Part shown: piece by piece, positions 1 through 7,295 of the stretch
Position numbering within the stretch: position 1 is the first letter of the stretch
Layout: each line of letters opens with the position of its first letter
Position numbers and translations under genes: made by a program
Notes under the pieces: model-generated
The model's input: the letters and a program-made list of their open reading frames with translations, nothing else
What the model was told of the DNA's origin: nothing
The model's database searches: none
Source: Shinella sp. CPCC 101442
GTDB lineage: Bacteria > Pseudomonadota > Alphaproteobacteria > Rhizobiales > Rhizobiaceae
DNA length: 64,000 nucleotides
Reading direction: 5' to 3'
NCBI RefSeq assembly: GCF_024704725.1
Contig: NZ_JALIQS010000001.1
Location: 496,001-560,000, forward strand

Positions 1-133
1 CGATCGTTGCCAGGATGTCGCGGGTCTGGGCCACCGTGTCGGCGCCATCGCCGGTGACGCCGGCCGTGGTGACGACGCCGTTGACGACGACGGCTTCGCA
101 GAAGCGCTTGCCGGGCTTGATACGCTTGATCAT
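1..133 (-). CDS. RidA/YjgF-family protein, N-terminal fragment (cut by window start)
   Basis: The first 44 residues are visible, beginning MIKRIKPGKRFCEAVVVNG and continuing through GVTGDGADTVAQTRDIL. This fits the opening strand and helix of RidA-family imine/enamine deaminases, where the ligand and other substrates usually enter a trimeric cleft. An ATG with a GGGAG ribosome site 8 bases upstream fixes the start. The rest lies outside the window. It is the last visible gene of a run of co-directional arginine-catabolism genes and follows the racemase fusion by 22 bases. Established knowledge: Rid proteins hydrolyse imines released by FAD D-amino-acid dehydrogenases, including iminoarginine, so a role clearing the product of the neighbouring FAD enzyme is a reasonable inference. 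The family call rests on a short fragment. Confidence 0.7.
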   Translation of the reverse strand, partial: MIKRIKPGKRFCEAVVVNGVVTTAGVTGDGADTVAQTRDILATI

Positions 134-155
134 CAAAAATCTCCCTTGGTTGTGA

Positions 156-1943
156 TCAGAGAATGGTTTTGCCGAAGGCCGACAGGATGAAGTTGGCGCA
201 TTCCGCGCCGATCGGCGATGGCAGAGCGGCATCAATGCCGGAAATGCTGAGCGAGCGCAACTTGCCGCTGAGCGCCGCCATTTCCATCGCCGAATGGGTT
301 TCGCGCACCGTGATCCCGCCGATGCCGCCGCTCCAGCCGGACATGTCGGTCGCCGTCGGCGAATAGCAGAGATGGAAGCCGCGCGTACCGGCGGACGCGA
401 TCGCAATCGCCTCGCGCATCGCCTGGCGCAGCCCGACCGCATCGATTTCCGACATGGTGAAGCTGCGCATGCGCGACGCTTTCAGCGCCGACACCTCCTC
501 GGGTGCTGCATTGCGCAGGCCGATGAGCACGATGTTCTCAGGCGCGATGTGGGGCGGCAAGCAATCGAGCATGCGGCGTAGCACCGCGTTTTCCGGCGGC
601 GGCGCATCCGCATCGCCATCCGGCATCATCGCGGCATCGGAATCGATCCAGACGAGGCCAAGCGCATCGTGCCGTCGGCCGGACGCCTCCACATGGGGTA
701 GGATATCGCGCCGGCGCGCGCAAATGGAGAGCGCCAGGGCGTTTTCATCCAAGCCCCTTTCGAAGCCGAGATGCTGGATGCGTTCGGCGATGTTCTGCAC
801 GACCACGAGCGCACCGCCGATGGCGTCCGTCTCGATCGCATAGGTCCTTGTCTCACCCGTCTCGCGCACATCCCGCATCGGAACCTTCTCCACATATTCT
901 GACGTCATCACCGTCAGCAGCGCGCCGTAATTCATGCGAAAGCTGACATTCTCCCCCACAGCCAAGGGCGGGTCGGCCTCGGTGAGATCGAGCACCAGAT
1001 GGTCGCTGGAGGCGCCGAGCACGCGCACACCGCGCTGCGTCGGGATCAACCCCTCGGCGATGACGTCCTCCCGCCCGATATTGGCGATGCCGCGCAGCCG
1101 GTCGCCCTCGTCGATGAAAACAGGCGCATTGCCGAAGGCGTCGAGACCGGACAGGCCGATCGGCATGGAGGGTTTTATCTTCACCTCCAGGAGTTCGCCG
1201 GTCAGTTCGAAGACCTCGCGGTCGAGCGCGCCCCAGGGCTCGGTGAGAAAGGTTTCGCGCCCGCCTTGCAGGATCGCTTCGCCGACGCGCAGGTTGTTCA
1301 CCCCCGCCGGCATGCCGCCGGCCAGCAGCAGCGGCAGCGAGGAGGAATTGCCGCCGGAAACCCAGTCGAGCGGGCGGCCGGTGATGCTTTCCACCTTGTA
1401 GGCATGCCCGACGAGTTGTGTCAGGTTTTCCTGCGTCGGGATGATCGCGCCGAAGCAGGTGAGGTTGGTGCCGACGCCGGCGATGCGCACGCCGGGAAGC
1501 TCCATGACGGCCTCGACGGTCAGCACGAGATCGTTCGGCCAGATGCCCTCACGCAGGTCTCCGAGATCGATCATCAGGATGACGTCGTGCACGCGGCCAA
1601 GCCGCTCGGCGACGCGCGAAATCTCGCGCATCAATTGCAGCTCGGATTGCAGGCTGATGTCGACGGTACGCACCAGCTCTTCCACACGTGTCAGTGGCGG
1701 GCTGCGCAGCAACATGATCGGGCAATCGATGCCGGCATCGCGCAGGCGGCGGATATTCTCGAAGCGGGATTCCGCAATACCTGCCACACCGCCGCGCAGC
1801 ATGGCGCGCGCCACCTGCGGCATGCCGCAGGTGCCCTTCGTCACGCCGAACGGTGTAATGCCGGACTGACGGCAGAGATCCACGACGGTGCGGGCATTGT
1901 GCTCGATGCGGGCAAGATCGATAGAGATTTGCGGGTCGGACAT
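156..1943 (-). CDS. PLP racemase (alanine/ornithine racemase type) fused to a degenerate arginase-like domain
   Basis: This 595-residue protein has two parts. Residues 1-360 are a fold-III PLP racemase of the ornithine/alanine racemase group; the PLP lysine is expected at K36 in VTKGTCG. Residues about 370-595 align by eye with the C-terminal half of arginase: IGLRNAAPEEV (474-484), MSEIDAVGL (497-505), GGIGGITVRE (539-548). The metal ligands are mostly gone. The D-A-H-A-D motif reads D434-S-D436-A-A438, the second D-x-D pair reads S528-P-T530, and the GGDH motif reads GGAL. Usual racemases of this group are about 350-400 residues, so the C-terminal part is an added module. It sits 3 bases after the FAD dehydrogenase gene, in an arginine operon. 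Inference: an arginine or ornithine racemase whose pseudo-arginase domain binds arginine or regulates. Ornithine or lysine racemase activity is also possible. Confidence 0.8.
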   Translation of the reverse strand: MSDPQISIDLARIEHNARTVVDLCRQSGITPFGVTKGTCGMPQVARAMLRGGVAGIAESRFENIRRLRDAGIDCPIMLLRSPPLTRVEELVRTVDISLQSELQLMREISRVAERLGRVHDVILMIDLGDLREGIWPNDLVLTVEAVMELPGVRIAGVGTNLTCFGAIIPTQENLTQLVGHAYKVESITGRPLDWVSGGNSSSLPLLLAGGMPAGVNNLRVGEAILQGGRETFLTEPWGALDREVFELTGELLEVKIKPSMPIGLSGLDAFGNAPVFIDEGDRLRGIANIGREDVIAEGLIPTQRGVRVLGASSDHLVLDLTEADPPLAVGENVSFRMNYGALLTVMTSEYVEKVPMRDVRETGETRTYAIETDAIGGALVVVQNIAERIQHLGFERGLDENALALSICARRRDILPHVEASGRRHDALGLVWIDSDAAMMPDGDADAPPPENAVLRRMLDCLPPHIAPENIVLIGLRNAAPEEVSALKASRMRSFTMSEIDAVGLRQAMREAIAIASAGTRGFHLCYSPTATDMSGWSGGIGGITVRETHSAMEMAALSGKLRSLSISGIDAALPSPIGAECANFILSAFGKTIL

Positions 1944-1946
1944 GCA

Positions 1947-3194
1947 TCAGTTCCTATAAAGCAGGCCCGCGGTGTCGATCTCCGGCTTGCGGCCAGAAAC
2001 CAGATCGGCGACGAGTTTCCCCGAGCCGCAGGCCATCGTCCAGCCGACATGGCCGTGGCCGGTATCGAGGAAGAGGTTTTCGTAGCGCGCCTGCCCGTGC
2101 ACCGGCACCGAGCCCGGCATCATCGGGCGCAGGCCCGACCAGAGCACGGCTTTCGTTTCGTCGATCGCCCCGGGGAAAAGGTCGTGCGCGGTGCGGAACA
2201 TGTTCGCGAAGTCGGCGGGCTTGAAGCTGCGGTCGTAGCCGGCGAATTCGGCGGTGGAGGCAAGGCGCAGGCGATTGCCGAGGCGCGAATAGGCGATCAG
2301 CCGGTCCTCGTCGACGCCGCCCATGGTCGGCCCCTTGTCCGCATCGATCGGCAGGGTCGCGGTATAGCCCTTCACGGGATAGACCGGAACATCGATGCCG
2401 ATCTTGCGCGCCAGCAGCGCGCTTTCCGGGCCAAGCGACAGCACCACGGCATCGCAGGAAACAGGCCCCTTGTCCGTCAGCACGGCCTTGACCCGCCCAC
2501 CCTGGACATCGAGGCCGGTAACCGTCGTGCCGAAACGGAAATCGACGCCGTGGCGCATGCGGGCCTGCGCGGCGAGGCTGCGGGTGAAAAGCGAGGAATC
2601 CCCCGTCTGGTCCATTGAGGAATAGACGCCGCCGGCGAGCTGGTGTTTAACACCGGCAAGACCCGGCTCCAGCACCGCTAGCCGCTCGCGGTCCACCACT
2701 TCGATAGCGAGCCCCCGGTCGGCGATGTACTGCATGTGTTTTACACCGGCATCCATGCTTTGCTGCGAGCGGTAGAAATAGAGGATGCCCTTGCGCCGTT
2801 CATCATAGGATATGCCGGTCTCTTCCTGGATCGCATTAATGCACTGGCGCGCATAAAATGCGAGGCGGAGCTTCACCTCGGTATTTGCGTTGGCGCGCGA
2901 CTGCGTGCACTGCATGAGGAAACGCAGGCACCAGGAAAGGAATTGCGGATCGAGGCTGAACCGCACCTTGATGCCGAGATCGGAGCGGAACAGCGATTTC
3001 ATAAAGGTGGTGAGTGCTGTCGGCGAAGCCCAGGCGGTGGAATCGCCCGGCGAGACGAGGCCCGCATTGCTCTGGCTGGTGCCGCGCGCCACGTCCTCGT
3101 GGCGCTCCAGCACGGTCACGTCATGGCCATCCTTCGACAGATACCACGCTGCCGCCGTGCCGACGACGCCGGCCCCCAGAACGACTACTTTCAT
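1947..3194 (-). CDS. FAD-dependent D-amino-acid dehydrogenase (DadA type), probable D-arginine dehydrogenase
   Basis: This 415-residue protein starts with a Rossmann FAD motif, VLGAGVVGTAAAWYL, preceded only by MKVV. It has the DAO-family tail DTGHGHVGWTMACGSGK near residues 375-390, which closes the flavin site in DadA-like enzymes. Length matches DadA (about 410-430). A GAGGGGAG ribosome site stands 4 bases before the ATG. No signal peptide or membrane segment is seen; DadA proteins are peripheral on the inner membrane and pass electrons to quinones. Specificity cannot be read from sequence. The adjacent racemase, 2-ketoarginine decarboxylase and guanidinobutyrase make D-arginine the best inferred substrate, giving iminoarginine that hydrolyses to 2-ketoarginine. 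Generic D-alanine dehydrogenase is the main alternative. Confidence 0.85.
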   Translation of the reverse strand: MKVVVLGAGVVGTAAAWYLSKDGHDVTVLERHEDVARGTSQSNAGLVSPGDSTAWASPTALTTFMKSLFRSDLGIKVRFSLDPQFLSWCLRFLMQCTQSRANANTEVKLRLAFYARQCINAIQEETGISYDERRKGILYFYRSQQSMDAGVKHMQYIADRGLAIEVVDRERLAVLEPGLAGVKHQLAGGVYSSMDQTGDSSLFTRSLAAQARMRHGVDFRFGTTVTGLDVQGGRVKAVLTDKGPVSCDAVVLSLGPESALLARKIGIDVPVYPVKGYTATLPIDADKGPTMGGVDEDRLIAYSRLGNRLRLASTAEFAGYDRSFKPADFANMFRTAHDLFPGAIDETKAVLWSGLRPMMPGSVPVHGQARYENLFLDTGHGHVGWTMACGSGKLVADLVSGRKPEIDTAGLLYRN

Positions 3195-3258
3195 GACACT
3201 CCCCTCACCCTGGCGCGGTTCCGCTTTTCCGCTTTGCGAAACGGCCAGCCTTTTGTTC

Positions 3259-4278
3259 TTAACTGCTCACCGCACCCTGCTTGAAAGTCGGTGCGAAGCC
3301 GCCGGAATCCCCGTCGTTGAAGCGGATAATGCGCACCTCGTCCTGGAATTCGGCGCAGGATTGCCGCCAGACCGAGCCCGGCCAGACGAGCTCCACCGAG
3401 GCATCGAGCGGCCGATAGACGGCTGTGTAGAGCGTGCCGTAGCCGCGTCCATAGGATGTCTGGTAGACCGGCGGGCGAAGAAATCCGGAAAGAACGCGCT
3501 CGACATCCGCCGACCCGGCCAGCGACTTTTCCACCGCCGCCTCGCGCTCGACCGACTTGGTGGTCTCGGCATGGCGCGCCCATTCGACGCCGTGCTGGTG
3601 GTTGGTGCTGACGCGCCGTTCCACCACCTCGGCCGGGCGATCCGGATTGACATAGACGGTCGCGTGCTTGCCCTGCCGGTCGATGACGGCGATCGAATAG
3701 GACATGTGCACGGGAATGCGCTGGAGCATGGCGACGGCCTCCGCCGTGGTGCTGGCGAATTCCAGCACGTAGCGCAGCACGACGGGAATGCCGAACCCCT
3801 GCCCCGCGGCGGTGCGCCCGCCGAAGGAGAGTGAGACCGAAAGCCCGTCCTCGTTGATGCCGTCGAGCACGCCCCAGAGGCAATCGACCACCGCGACGAC
3901 CCGTTTCCCGTTGAAGCGTGAAGCCAGCCATGTGCCCTCGAGAAGGCGCGGGCTGTAGTCGTAGTTGCGGATCAGCGCCGGCTCTACGCCGGTCAGGATC
4001 GCCTGCGAGCAGCCGCCGACATAGAAGGGCGGGCACCACATGGAGAGGAAGCGCGCCTCCAGATCCCCGTCGCCGGCCGTCGCGACAATCGCCTCATAGG
4101 TAGGCAGCAGTTCCGGCATGTGCTTTCGCAGCGCCTTGAGGCTCATGAAATAGGTCGGGCGCGAGCGAACCCCGTCGCGCACGAACCAGCGGCTATAGGC
4201 GTGCCAGTGACGATCGAACACCCGGCGCCATTTGGGGCCGGGCATGTCTTCATCGATGGCTTCGAACTGGAGGTCCAT
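3259..4278 (-). CDS. C45-family autoproteolytic Ntn acyltransferase/hydrolase
   Basis: This 339-residue protein resembles the acyl-CoA:6-aminopenicillanate acyltransferase (peptidase C45) family. The likely self-cleavage site and N-terminal nucleophile is Cys90 in YVGGCSQAIL, followed by IRNYDYSP, the family's R-N-x-D motif, and by GVLDGINEDGLSVSLSFGGR, matching the conserved G-x-N-x-x-G-L segment. A propeptide of about 90 residues before the Cys is normal for the family. There is no signal peptide, so it is predicted cytoplasmic. It lies 6 bases after the ATP-grasp gene and 64 bases before the FAD dehydrogenase, so all are probably cotranscribed. The substrate is unknown. Hydrolysis or transfer of an amide bond involving arginine or a derivative is only an inference from context. 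Confidence 0.75.
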   Translation of the reverse strand: MDLQFEAIDEDMPGPKWRRVFDRHWHAYSRWFVRDGVRSRPTYFMSLKALRKHMPELLPTYEAIVATAGDGDLEARFLSMWCPPFYVGGCSQAILTGVEPALIRNYDYSPRLLEGTWLASRFNGKRVVAVVDCLWGVLDGINEDGLSVSLSFGGRTAAGQGFGIPVVLRYVLEFASTTAEAVAMLQRIPVHMSYSIAVIDRQGKHATVYVNPDRPAEVVERRVSTNHQHGVEWARHAETTKSVEREAAVEKSLAGSADVERVLSGFLRPPVYQTSYGRGYGTLYTAVYRPLDASVELVWPGSVWRQSCAEFQDEVRIIRFNDGDSGGFAPTFKQGAVSS

Positions 4279-4284
4279 GATGTC

Positions 4285-5739
4285 CTACAGGATCTTGAAC
4301 GAACCGGCTTCCGGCGCGTCATCGCGCTGGATTTCCGTCAGCGGCTTGCTGGCATATAGGCGCTTGATGCCCTTGATCCAGTTGCTGGCACGCTCGTTCA
4401 GTTCGAATTCGTCGTCCATCACCCGACCGCGCGTGATGAGAATGCCCAGATCGGCGCCCTCGTAGCGGTAGTCGCCGGGACCGGTGATGCGCAGGAAGAA
4501 GGCCTCCTGCTCGCTTTCGATCGCCTGGCGGTGATAATCGAAGCGATCATAGGACACGCTGCCATCCGGCGCCATGCGATAGATGCCGGTCGCCGGCGCA
4601 TGAGTGACGATGTCGACGAGGTCTTCGGTCGACTTGATGACCACCTGCGACCAGGAATCGATGAACTCTTTCCGCGCCCAACGGTTGTTCAACTCCTCGA
4701 CGTCGATCTTGTACTCGATGCCGGAGAACTCCATCAGGTGGAACAGGAAGAGCGGCGCATCGGCATAGGCGAAGGCAGCGTGGTTGGTCATCGAGCTGGC
4801 GCCGCAGATGCGCGGGTTCAATTCGCCGAGATAGACCTCGTTGTCCTCGACGTCGATCAGGAAGTCGAGATCGAAGTAACCGCGATAGCCCTCTTCGCGC
4901 AGCTGGTTGCCGAAGCGGTAGGCCATGTCGCGCGCCTTGGCACGGATCTTTTCGGAGAAGGCGCCGGGGAAGATTTCGTTACCGCACCAGCCGCCCTTGT
5001 AGGGCGTCAACGCCGGCTGGCCGACGACTTCCGTCAGAAGCGGGCCGACGAGCGTGCCGGAACCGGTCGTGCAGGCCTCCATCGTCGCGCCGCGGCACTT
5101 GATGCGCTTCATGATCTTCACTTCGTCTTCCGCTGAAATCTCCGCGGCGTGACGGTTGTAGTCCTCTTCGCTGGCGATGAAGAACGTCGTGTGGCCGCTG
5201 TCGCCGAAGGCGGTCTGCACCACGAGGTCCTTGCCGATGCCGGCCTTTTTCGCCGAGGACAGCAGTTCCTCATAGGTGCGCGCGGGAGCGAGCGTGTTGG
5301 GCACGGAAGGCACGTCCGCCTTGTTGCCGATACGCACGGTCTCCATCTTGTTGTCGCAGCGCTGGCGCAGTTTTGCCCGGGGGAACCAGATCTCGATGCC
5401 GAGTTCGTCGCAGATTTCCTCGGTCGATTCATCGAACATCAGGAAGGTCGCAACCGCACGGCCGCCGCGCTTGGTGATGTAGTCGATCACTTCCTTGTGC
5501 TGCAGCAGGTAATTGTTGATGTCCTCGATGCTCTCGAATTCGGCATGGGGGATTTCGGATGGGACGAAGACGTTCGGATGGCGGCCGTCGAAGCAATCGA
5601 TATAGCTGACGAACTTGAAGTTCCGCACCCATTCGTCGATGCCGATCAGGTTGAAGTTCGTCGCGGAGATGAAATAGATCGGGCGCTCGTTGCGGTGCAT
5701 GACGACGCGCAGGTCGGCCACGTTGCGAATGGTTTCCAT
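4285..5739 (-). CDS. ATP-grasp ligase (biotin-carboxylase-like fold), substrate unknown
   Basis: The protein is 484 residues from the preferred ATG (METIRNVADL), which has GAGGGG 6 bases upstream. An ATG at 5823 in the same frame would add 28 residues, half of them lysine, and is weaker because only a G-run abuts it. The ATP-grasp core is visible: DLVVQTAFGDSGHTTFF (phosphate-binding strand and glycine loop), YRGYFDLDFLID, and GELNPRICGASSMT with the acidic and Asn metal ligands. No biotin-carboxyl carrier domain is attached, so carboxylase activity is unlikely. Carboxylate-amine ligation is the common job of stand-alone members. It precedes the C45 hydrolase gene by 6 bases, which suggests a paired bond-forming/bond-breaking module inside the arginine operon. 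The C-terminal 120 residues were not recognised. Confidence 0.75.
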   Translation of the reverse strand: METIRNVADLRVVMHRNERPIYFISATNFNLIGIDEWVRNFKFVSYIDCFDGRHPNVFVPSEIPHAEFESIEDINNYLLQHKEVIDYITKRGGRAVATFLMFDESTEEICDELGIEIWFPRAKLRQRCDNKMETVRIGNKADVPSVPNTLAPARTYEELLSSAKKAGIGKDLVVQTAFGDSGHTTFFIASEEDYNRHAAEISAEDEVKIMKRIKCRGATMEACTTGSGTLVGPLLTEVVGQPALTPYKGGWCGNEIFPGAFSEKIRAKARDMAYRFGNQLREEGYRGYFDLDFLIDVEDNEVYLGELNPRICGASSMTNHAAFAYADAPLFLFHLMEFSGIEYKIDVEELNNRWARKEFIDSWSQVVIKSTEDLVDIVTHAPATGIYRMAPDGSVSYDRFDYHRQAIESEQEAFFLRITGPGDYRYEGADLGILITRGRVMDDEFELNERASNWIKGIKRLYASKPLTEIQRDDAPEAGSFKIL

Positions 5740-5845
5740 GATGTACCCCTCATTTTTCTTCGAGTGCTTCTTGCGCTTGTCGCGCTTCTTCTCGTTCTTC
5801 CGCTCTTTCTTCTTTTTCGACATGCCCCCCGGTCCGTCGTTTGGG

Positions 5846-7288
5846 TTATCGTTTCAGGCGTGACGTGACGTGCTTCACCTCAAGGTAGGAGGACATGCCC
5901 CACGGCCCGAGCTCACGCCCGATGCCACTCGCCTTGAAGCCGCCCCAGGACGTCTGAACGAAAATTGCCTGCGGGCTGTTGATCCAGACATGACCGGCTT
6001 CGATGGCATTGGCCACGCGGTTCGCCTGCGCCTCGTCGCCGCTGACGACGGTAGCGACGAGGCCGAAATCGCAGTCGTTGGCGAGCGCGATGGCCTCTTC
6101 TTCCGTTTCAAAGGTGCGGATGCAGAGCACCGGCCCGAAAATCTCCTCGCGCCACAGAGCGCTGGTCGTAGGCACATCGCCAAAGATTGTCGGTTCGATA
6201 AACCAGCCGTCCAGACCGGCAGGCTTGCCGCCGCCAGTGAGCAAGCTCAAGCCCTCGGCCTTGCCGCGCTCGATATAGGCCAACACCTTGTCGTGCTGCG
6301 CCTTCATGGTGATCGGGCCGATTTGCGTCCCCTCATCCAAGGGATCACCGGGCTTCAGCGCCTGGCTTCCAGCGATTATGGCGTCTATTAGCTTTAGCGC
6401 AATTGATTTTTCCACCAGAAGGCGAGAGGTGGCCGAGCACATCTGGCCGGCATTGAAGAAGATACCGCCGAGCACGCATTCCACCGCCTCGTCGAAATCC
6501 GCATTCGCGAAAACGACGATGGGCGACTTGCCGCCGAGTTCGAGGCTCACCGATTTGACGCCCGGGGCGCCTGCCGCCATGACGCGTGCGCCGACGGCGT
6601 TCGAGCCGGTGAAGGAGATTTTTGCGACATCCGGATGCGCCGTCATCGGCGTGCCGACGCGCTCGCCGGTGCCGGTAACGATGTTGAGCACACCGGGCGG
6701 CAGGCCGATTTCTTCGGCGATGGCGCCCAGTTCCAGTTCCACAATGGGCGTGATTTCCGACGGTTTCAGCACCACCGTGCAGCCAGCGGCAAGTGCGGGA
6801 GCGACCTTCCAGGACGTCGTCACCAGCGGAAAATTCCATGGCACGATGAGGCTTGCAACGCCTGCCGGTTCCTGCCGCAGCCGGGCGTGAAACCCATCGT
6901 CAGGCAAGGCGACATCCGCATCCTGCCGGTTCTGAAGGGCGATGGCTTGTTCGGCGTAATAGGCGAAGCAGGCGGCCGCGTCCGCCATGTCGATGCGCGC
7001 CTCGCCGAGTGGCTTGCCGTTGTTGCGGGAGGAAAGGCGAGCCAGTTCCTCGGCGCGGTCTTGAAGCTTTTCAGCGATGGCGGCGAGGTAGCGGGCGCGC
7101 TCACGGCCACCGGCGTCGCGCCAGGCCGGAAAGGCAGCCTTCGCCGCCGCCACAGCCTTGTCTACATCCGCTGGACCGCCTGCGGCGACCTCATGATAGG
7201 CGGTGCCGCGATAGGGCTCGAAGACCGGGATGCGGCCGGGCTCTACAGGCTCTTGCCATTTTCCGTCGATGAAGAGCTGGTTTCGCAT
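5846..7288 (-). CDS. NAD(P)-dependent aldehyde dehydrogenase, probable 4-guanidinobutyraldehyde dehydrogenase
   Basis: This is a complete 480-residue class 1/2-type aldehyde dehydrogenase. The landmarks are VPWNFP (Asn152), LKPSE (Lys175), ISFTGSN near 225-230 for the coenzyme loop, LELGGKSP with general base Glu250, and FFNAGQMCSA with catalytic Cys284. The C-terminal KASGIGRELG motif is also present. It reads like betaine/gamma-aminobutyraldehyde-type enzymes. The gene lies 7 bases after the 2-ketoarginine decarboxylase gene, whose expected product is 4-guanidinobutyraldehyde. Oxidation of that aldehyde to 4-guanidinobutyrate, the substrate of the guanidinobutyrase two genes upstream, is the inferred role. 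Similar aldehydes such as gamma-aminobutyraldehyde may also be accepted. Confidence 0.88.
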   Translation of the reverse strand: MRNQLFIDGKWQEPVEPGRIPVFEPYRGTAYHEVAAGGPADVDKAVAAAKAAFPAWRDAGGRERARYLAAIAEKLQDRAEELARLSSRNNGKPLGEARIDMADAAACFAYYAEQAIALQNRQDADVALPDDGFHARLRQEPAGVASLIVPWNFPLVTTSWKVAPALAAGCTVVLKPSEITPIVELELGAIAEEIGLPPGVLNIVTGTGERVGTPMTAHPDVAKISFTGSNAVGARVMAAGAPGVKSVSLELGGKSPIVVFANADFDEAVECVLGGIFFNAGQMCSATSRLLVEKSIALKLIDAIIAGSQALKPGDPLDEGTQIGPITMKAQHDKVLAYIERGKAEGLSLLTGGGKPAGLDGWFIEPTIFGDVPTTSALWREEIFGPVLCIRTFETEEEAIALANDCDFGLVATVVSGDEAQANRVANAIEAGHVWINSPQAIFVQTSWGGFKASGIGRELGPWGMSSYLEVKHVTSRLKR

Positions 7289-7295
7289 CGCCGCC

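Noticed and set aside
156-1943. An active arginase in the C-terminal part of the racemase fusion
   Set aside because: Five of six metal-ligand positions are changed, so catalysis by the normal mechanism is not credible.
4285-5739. Biotin carboxylase
   Set aside because: The ATP-grasp fold is similar, but no biotin carrier or carboxyltransferase gene is near and the context is amino-acid catabolism.
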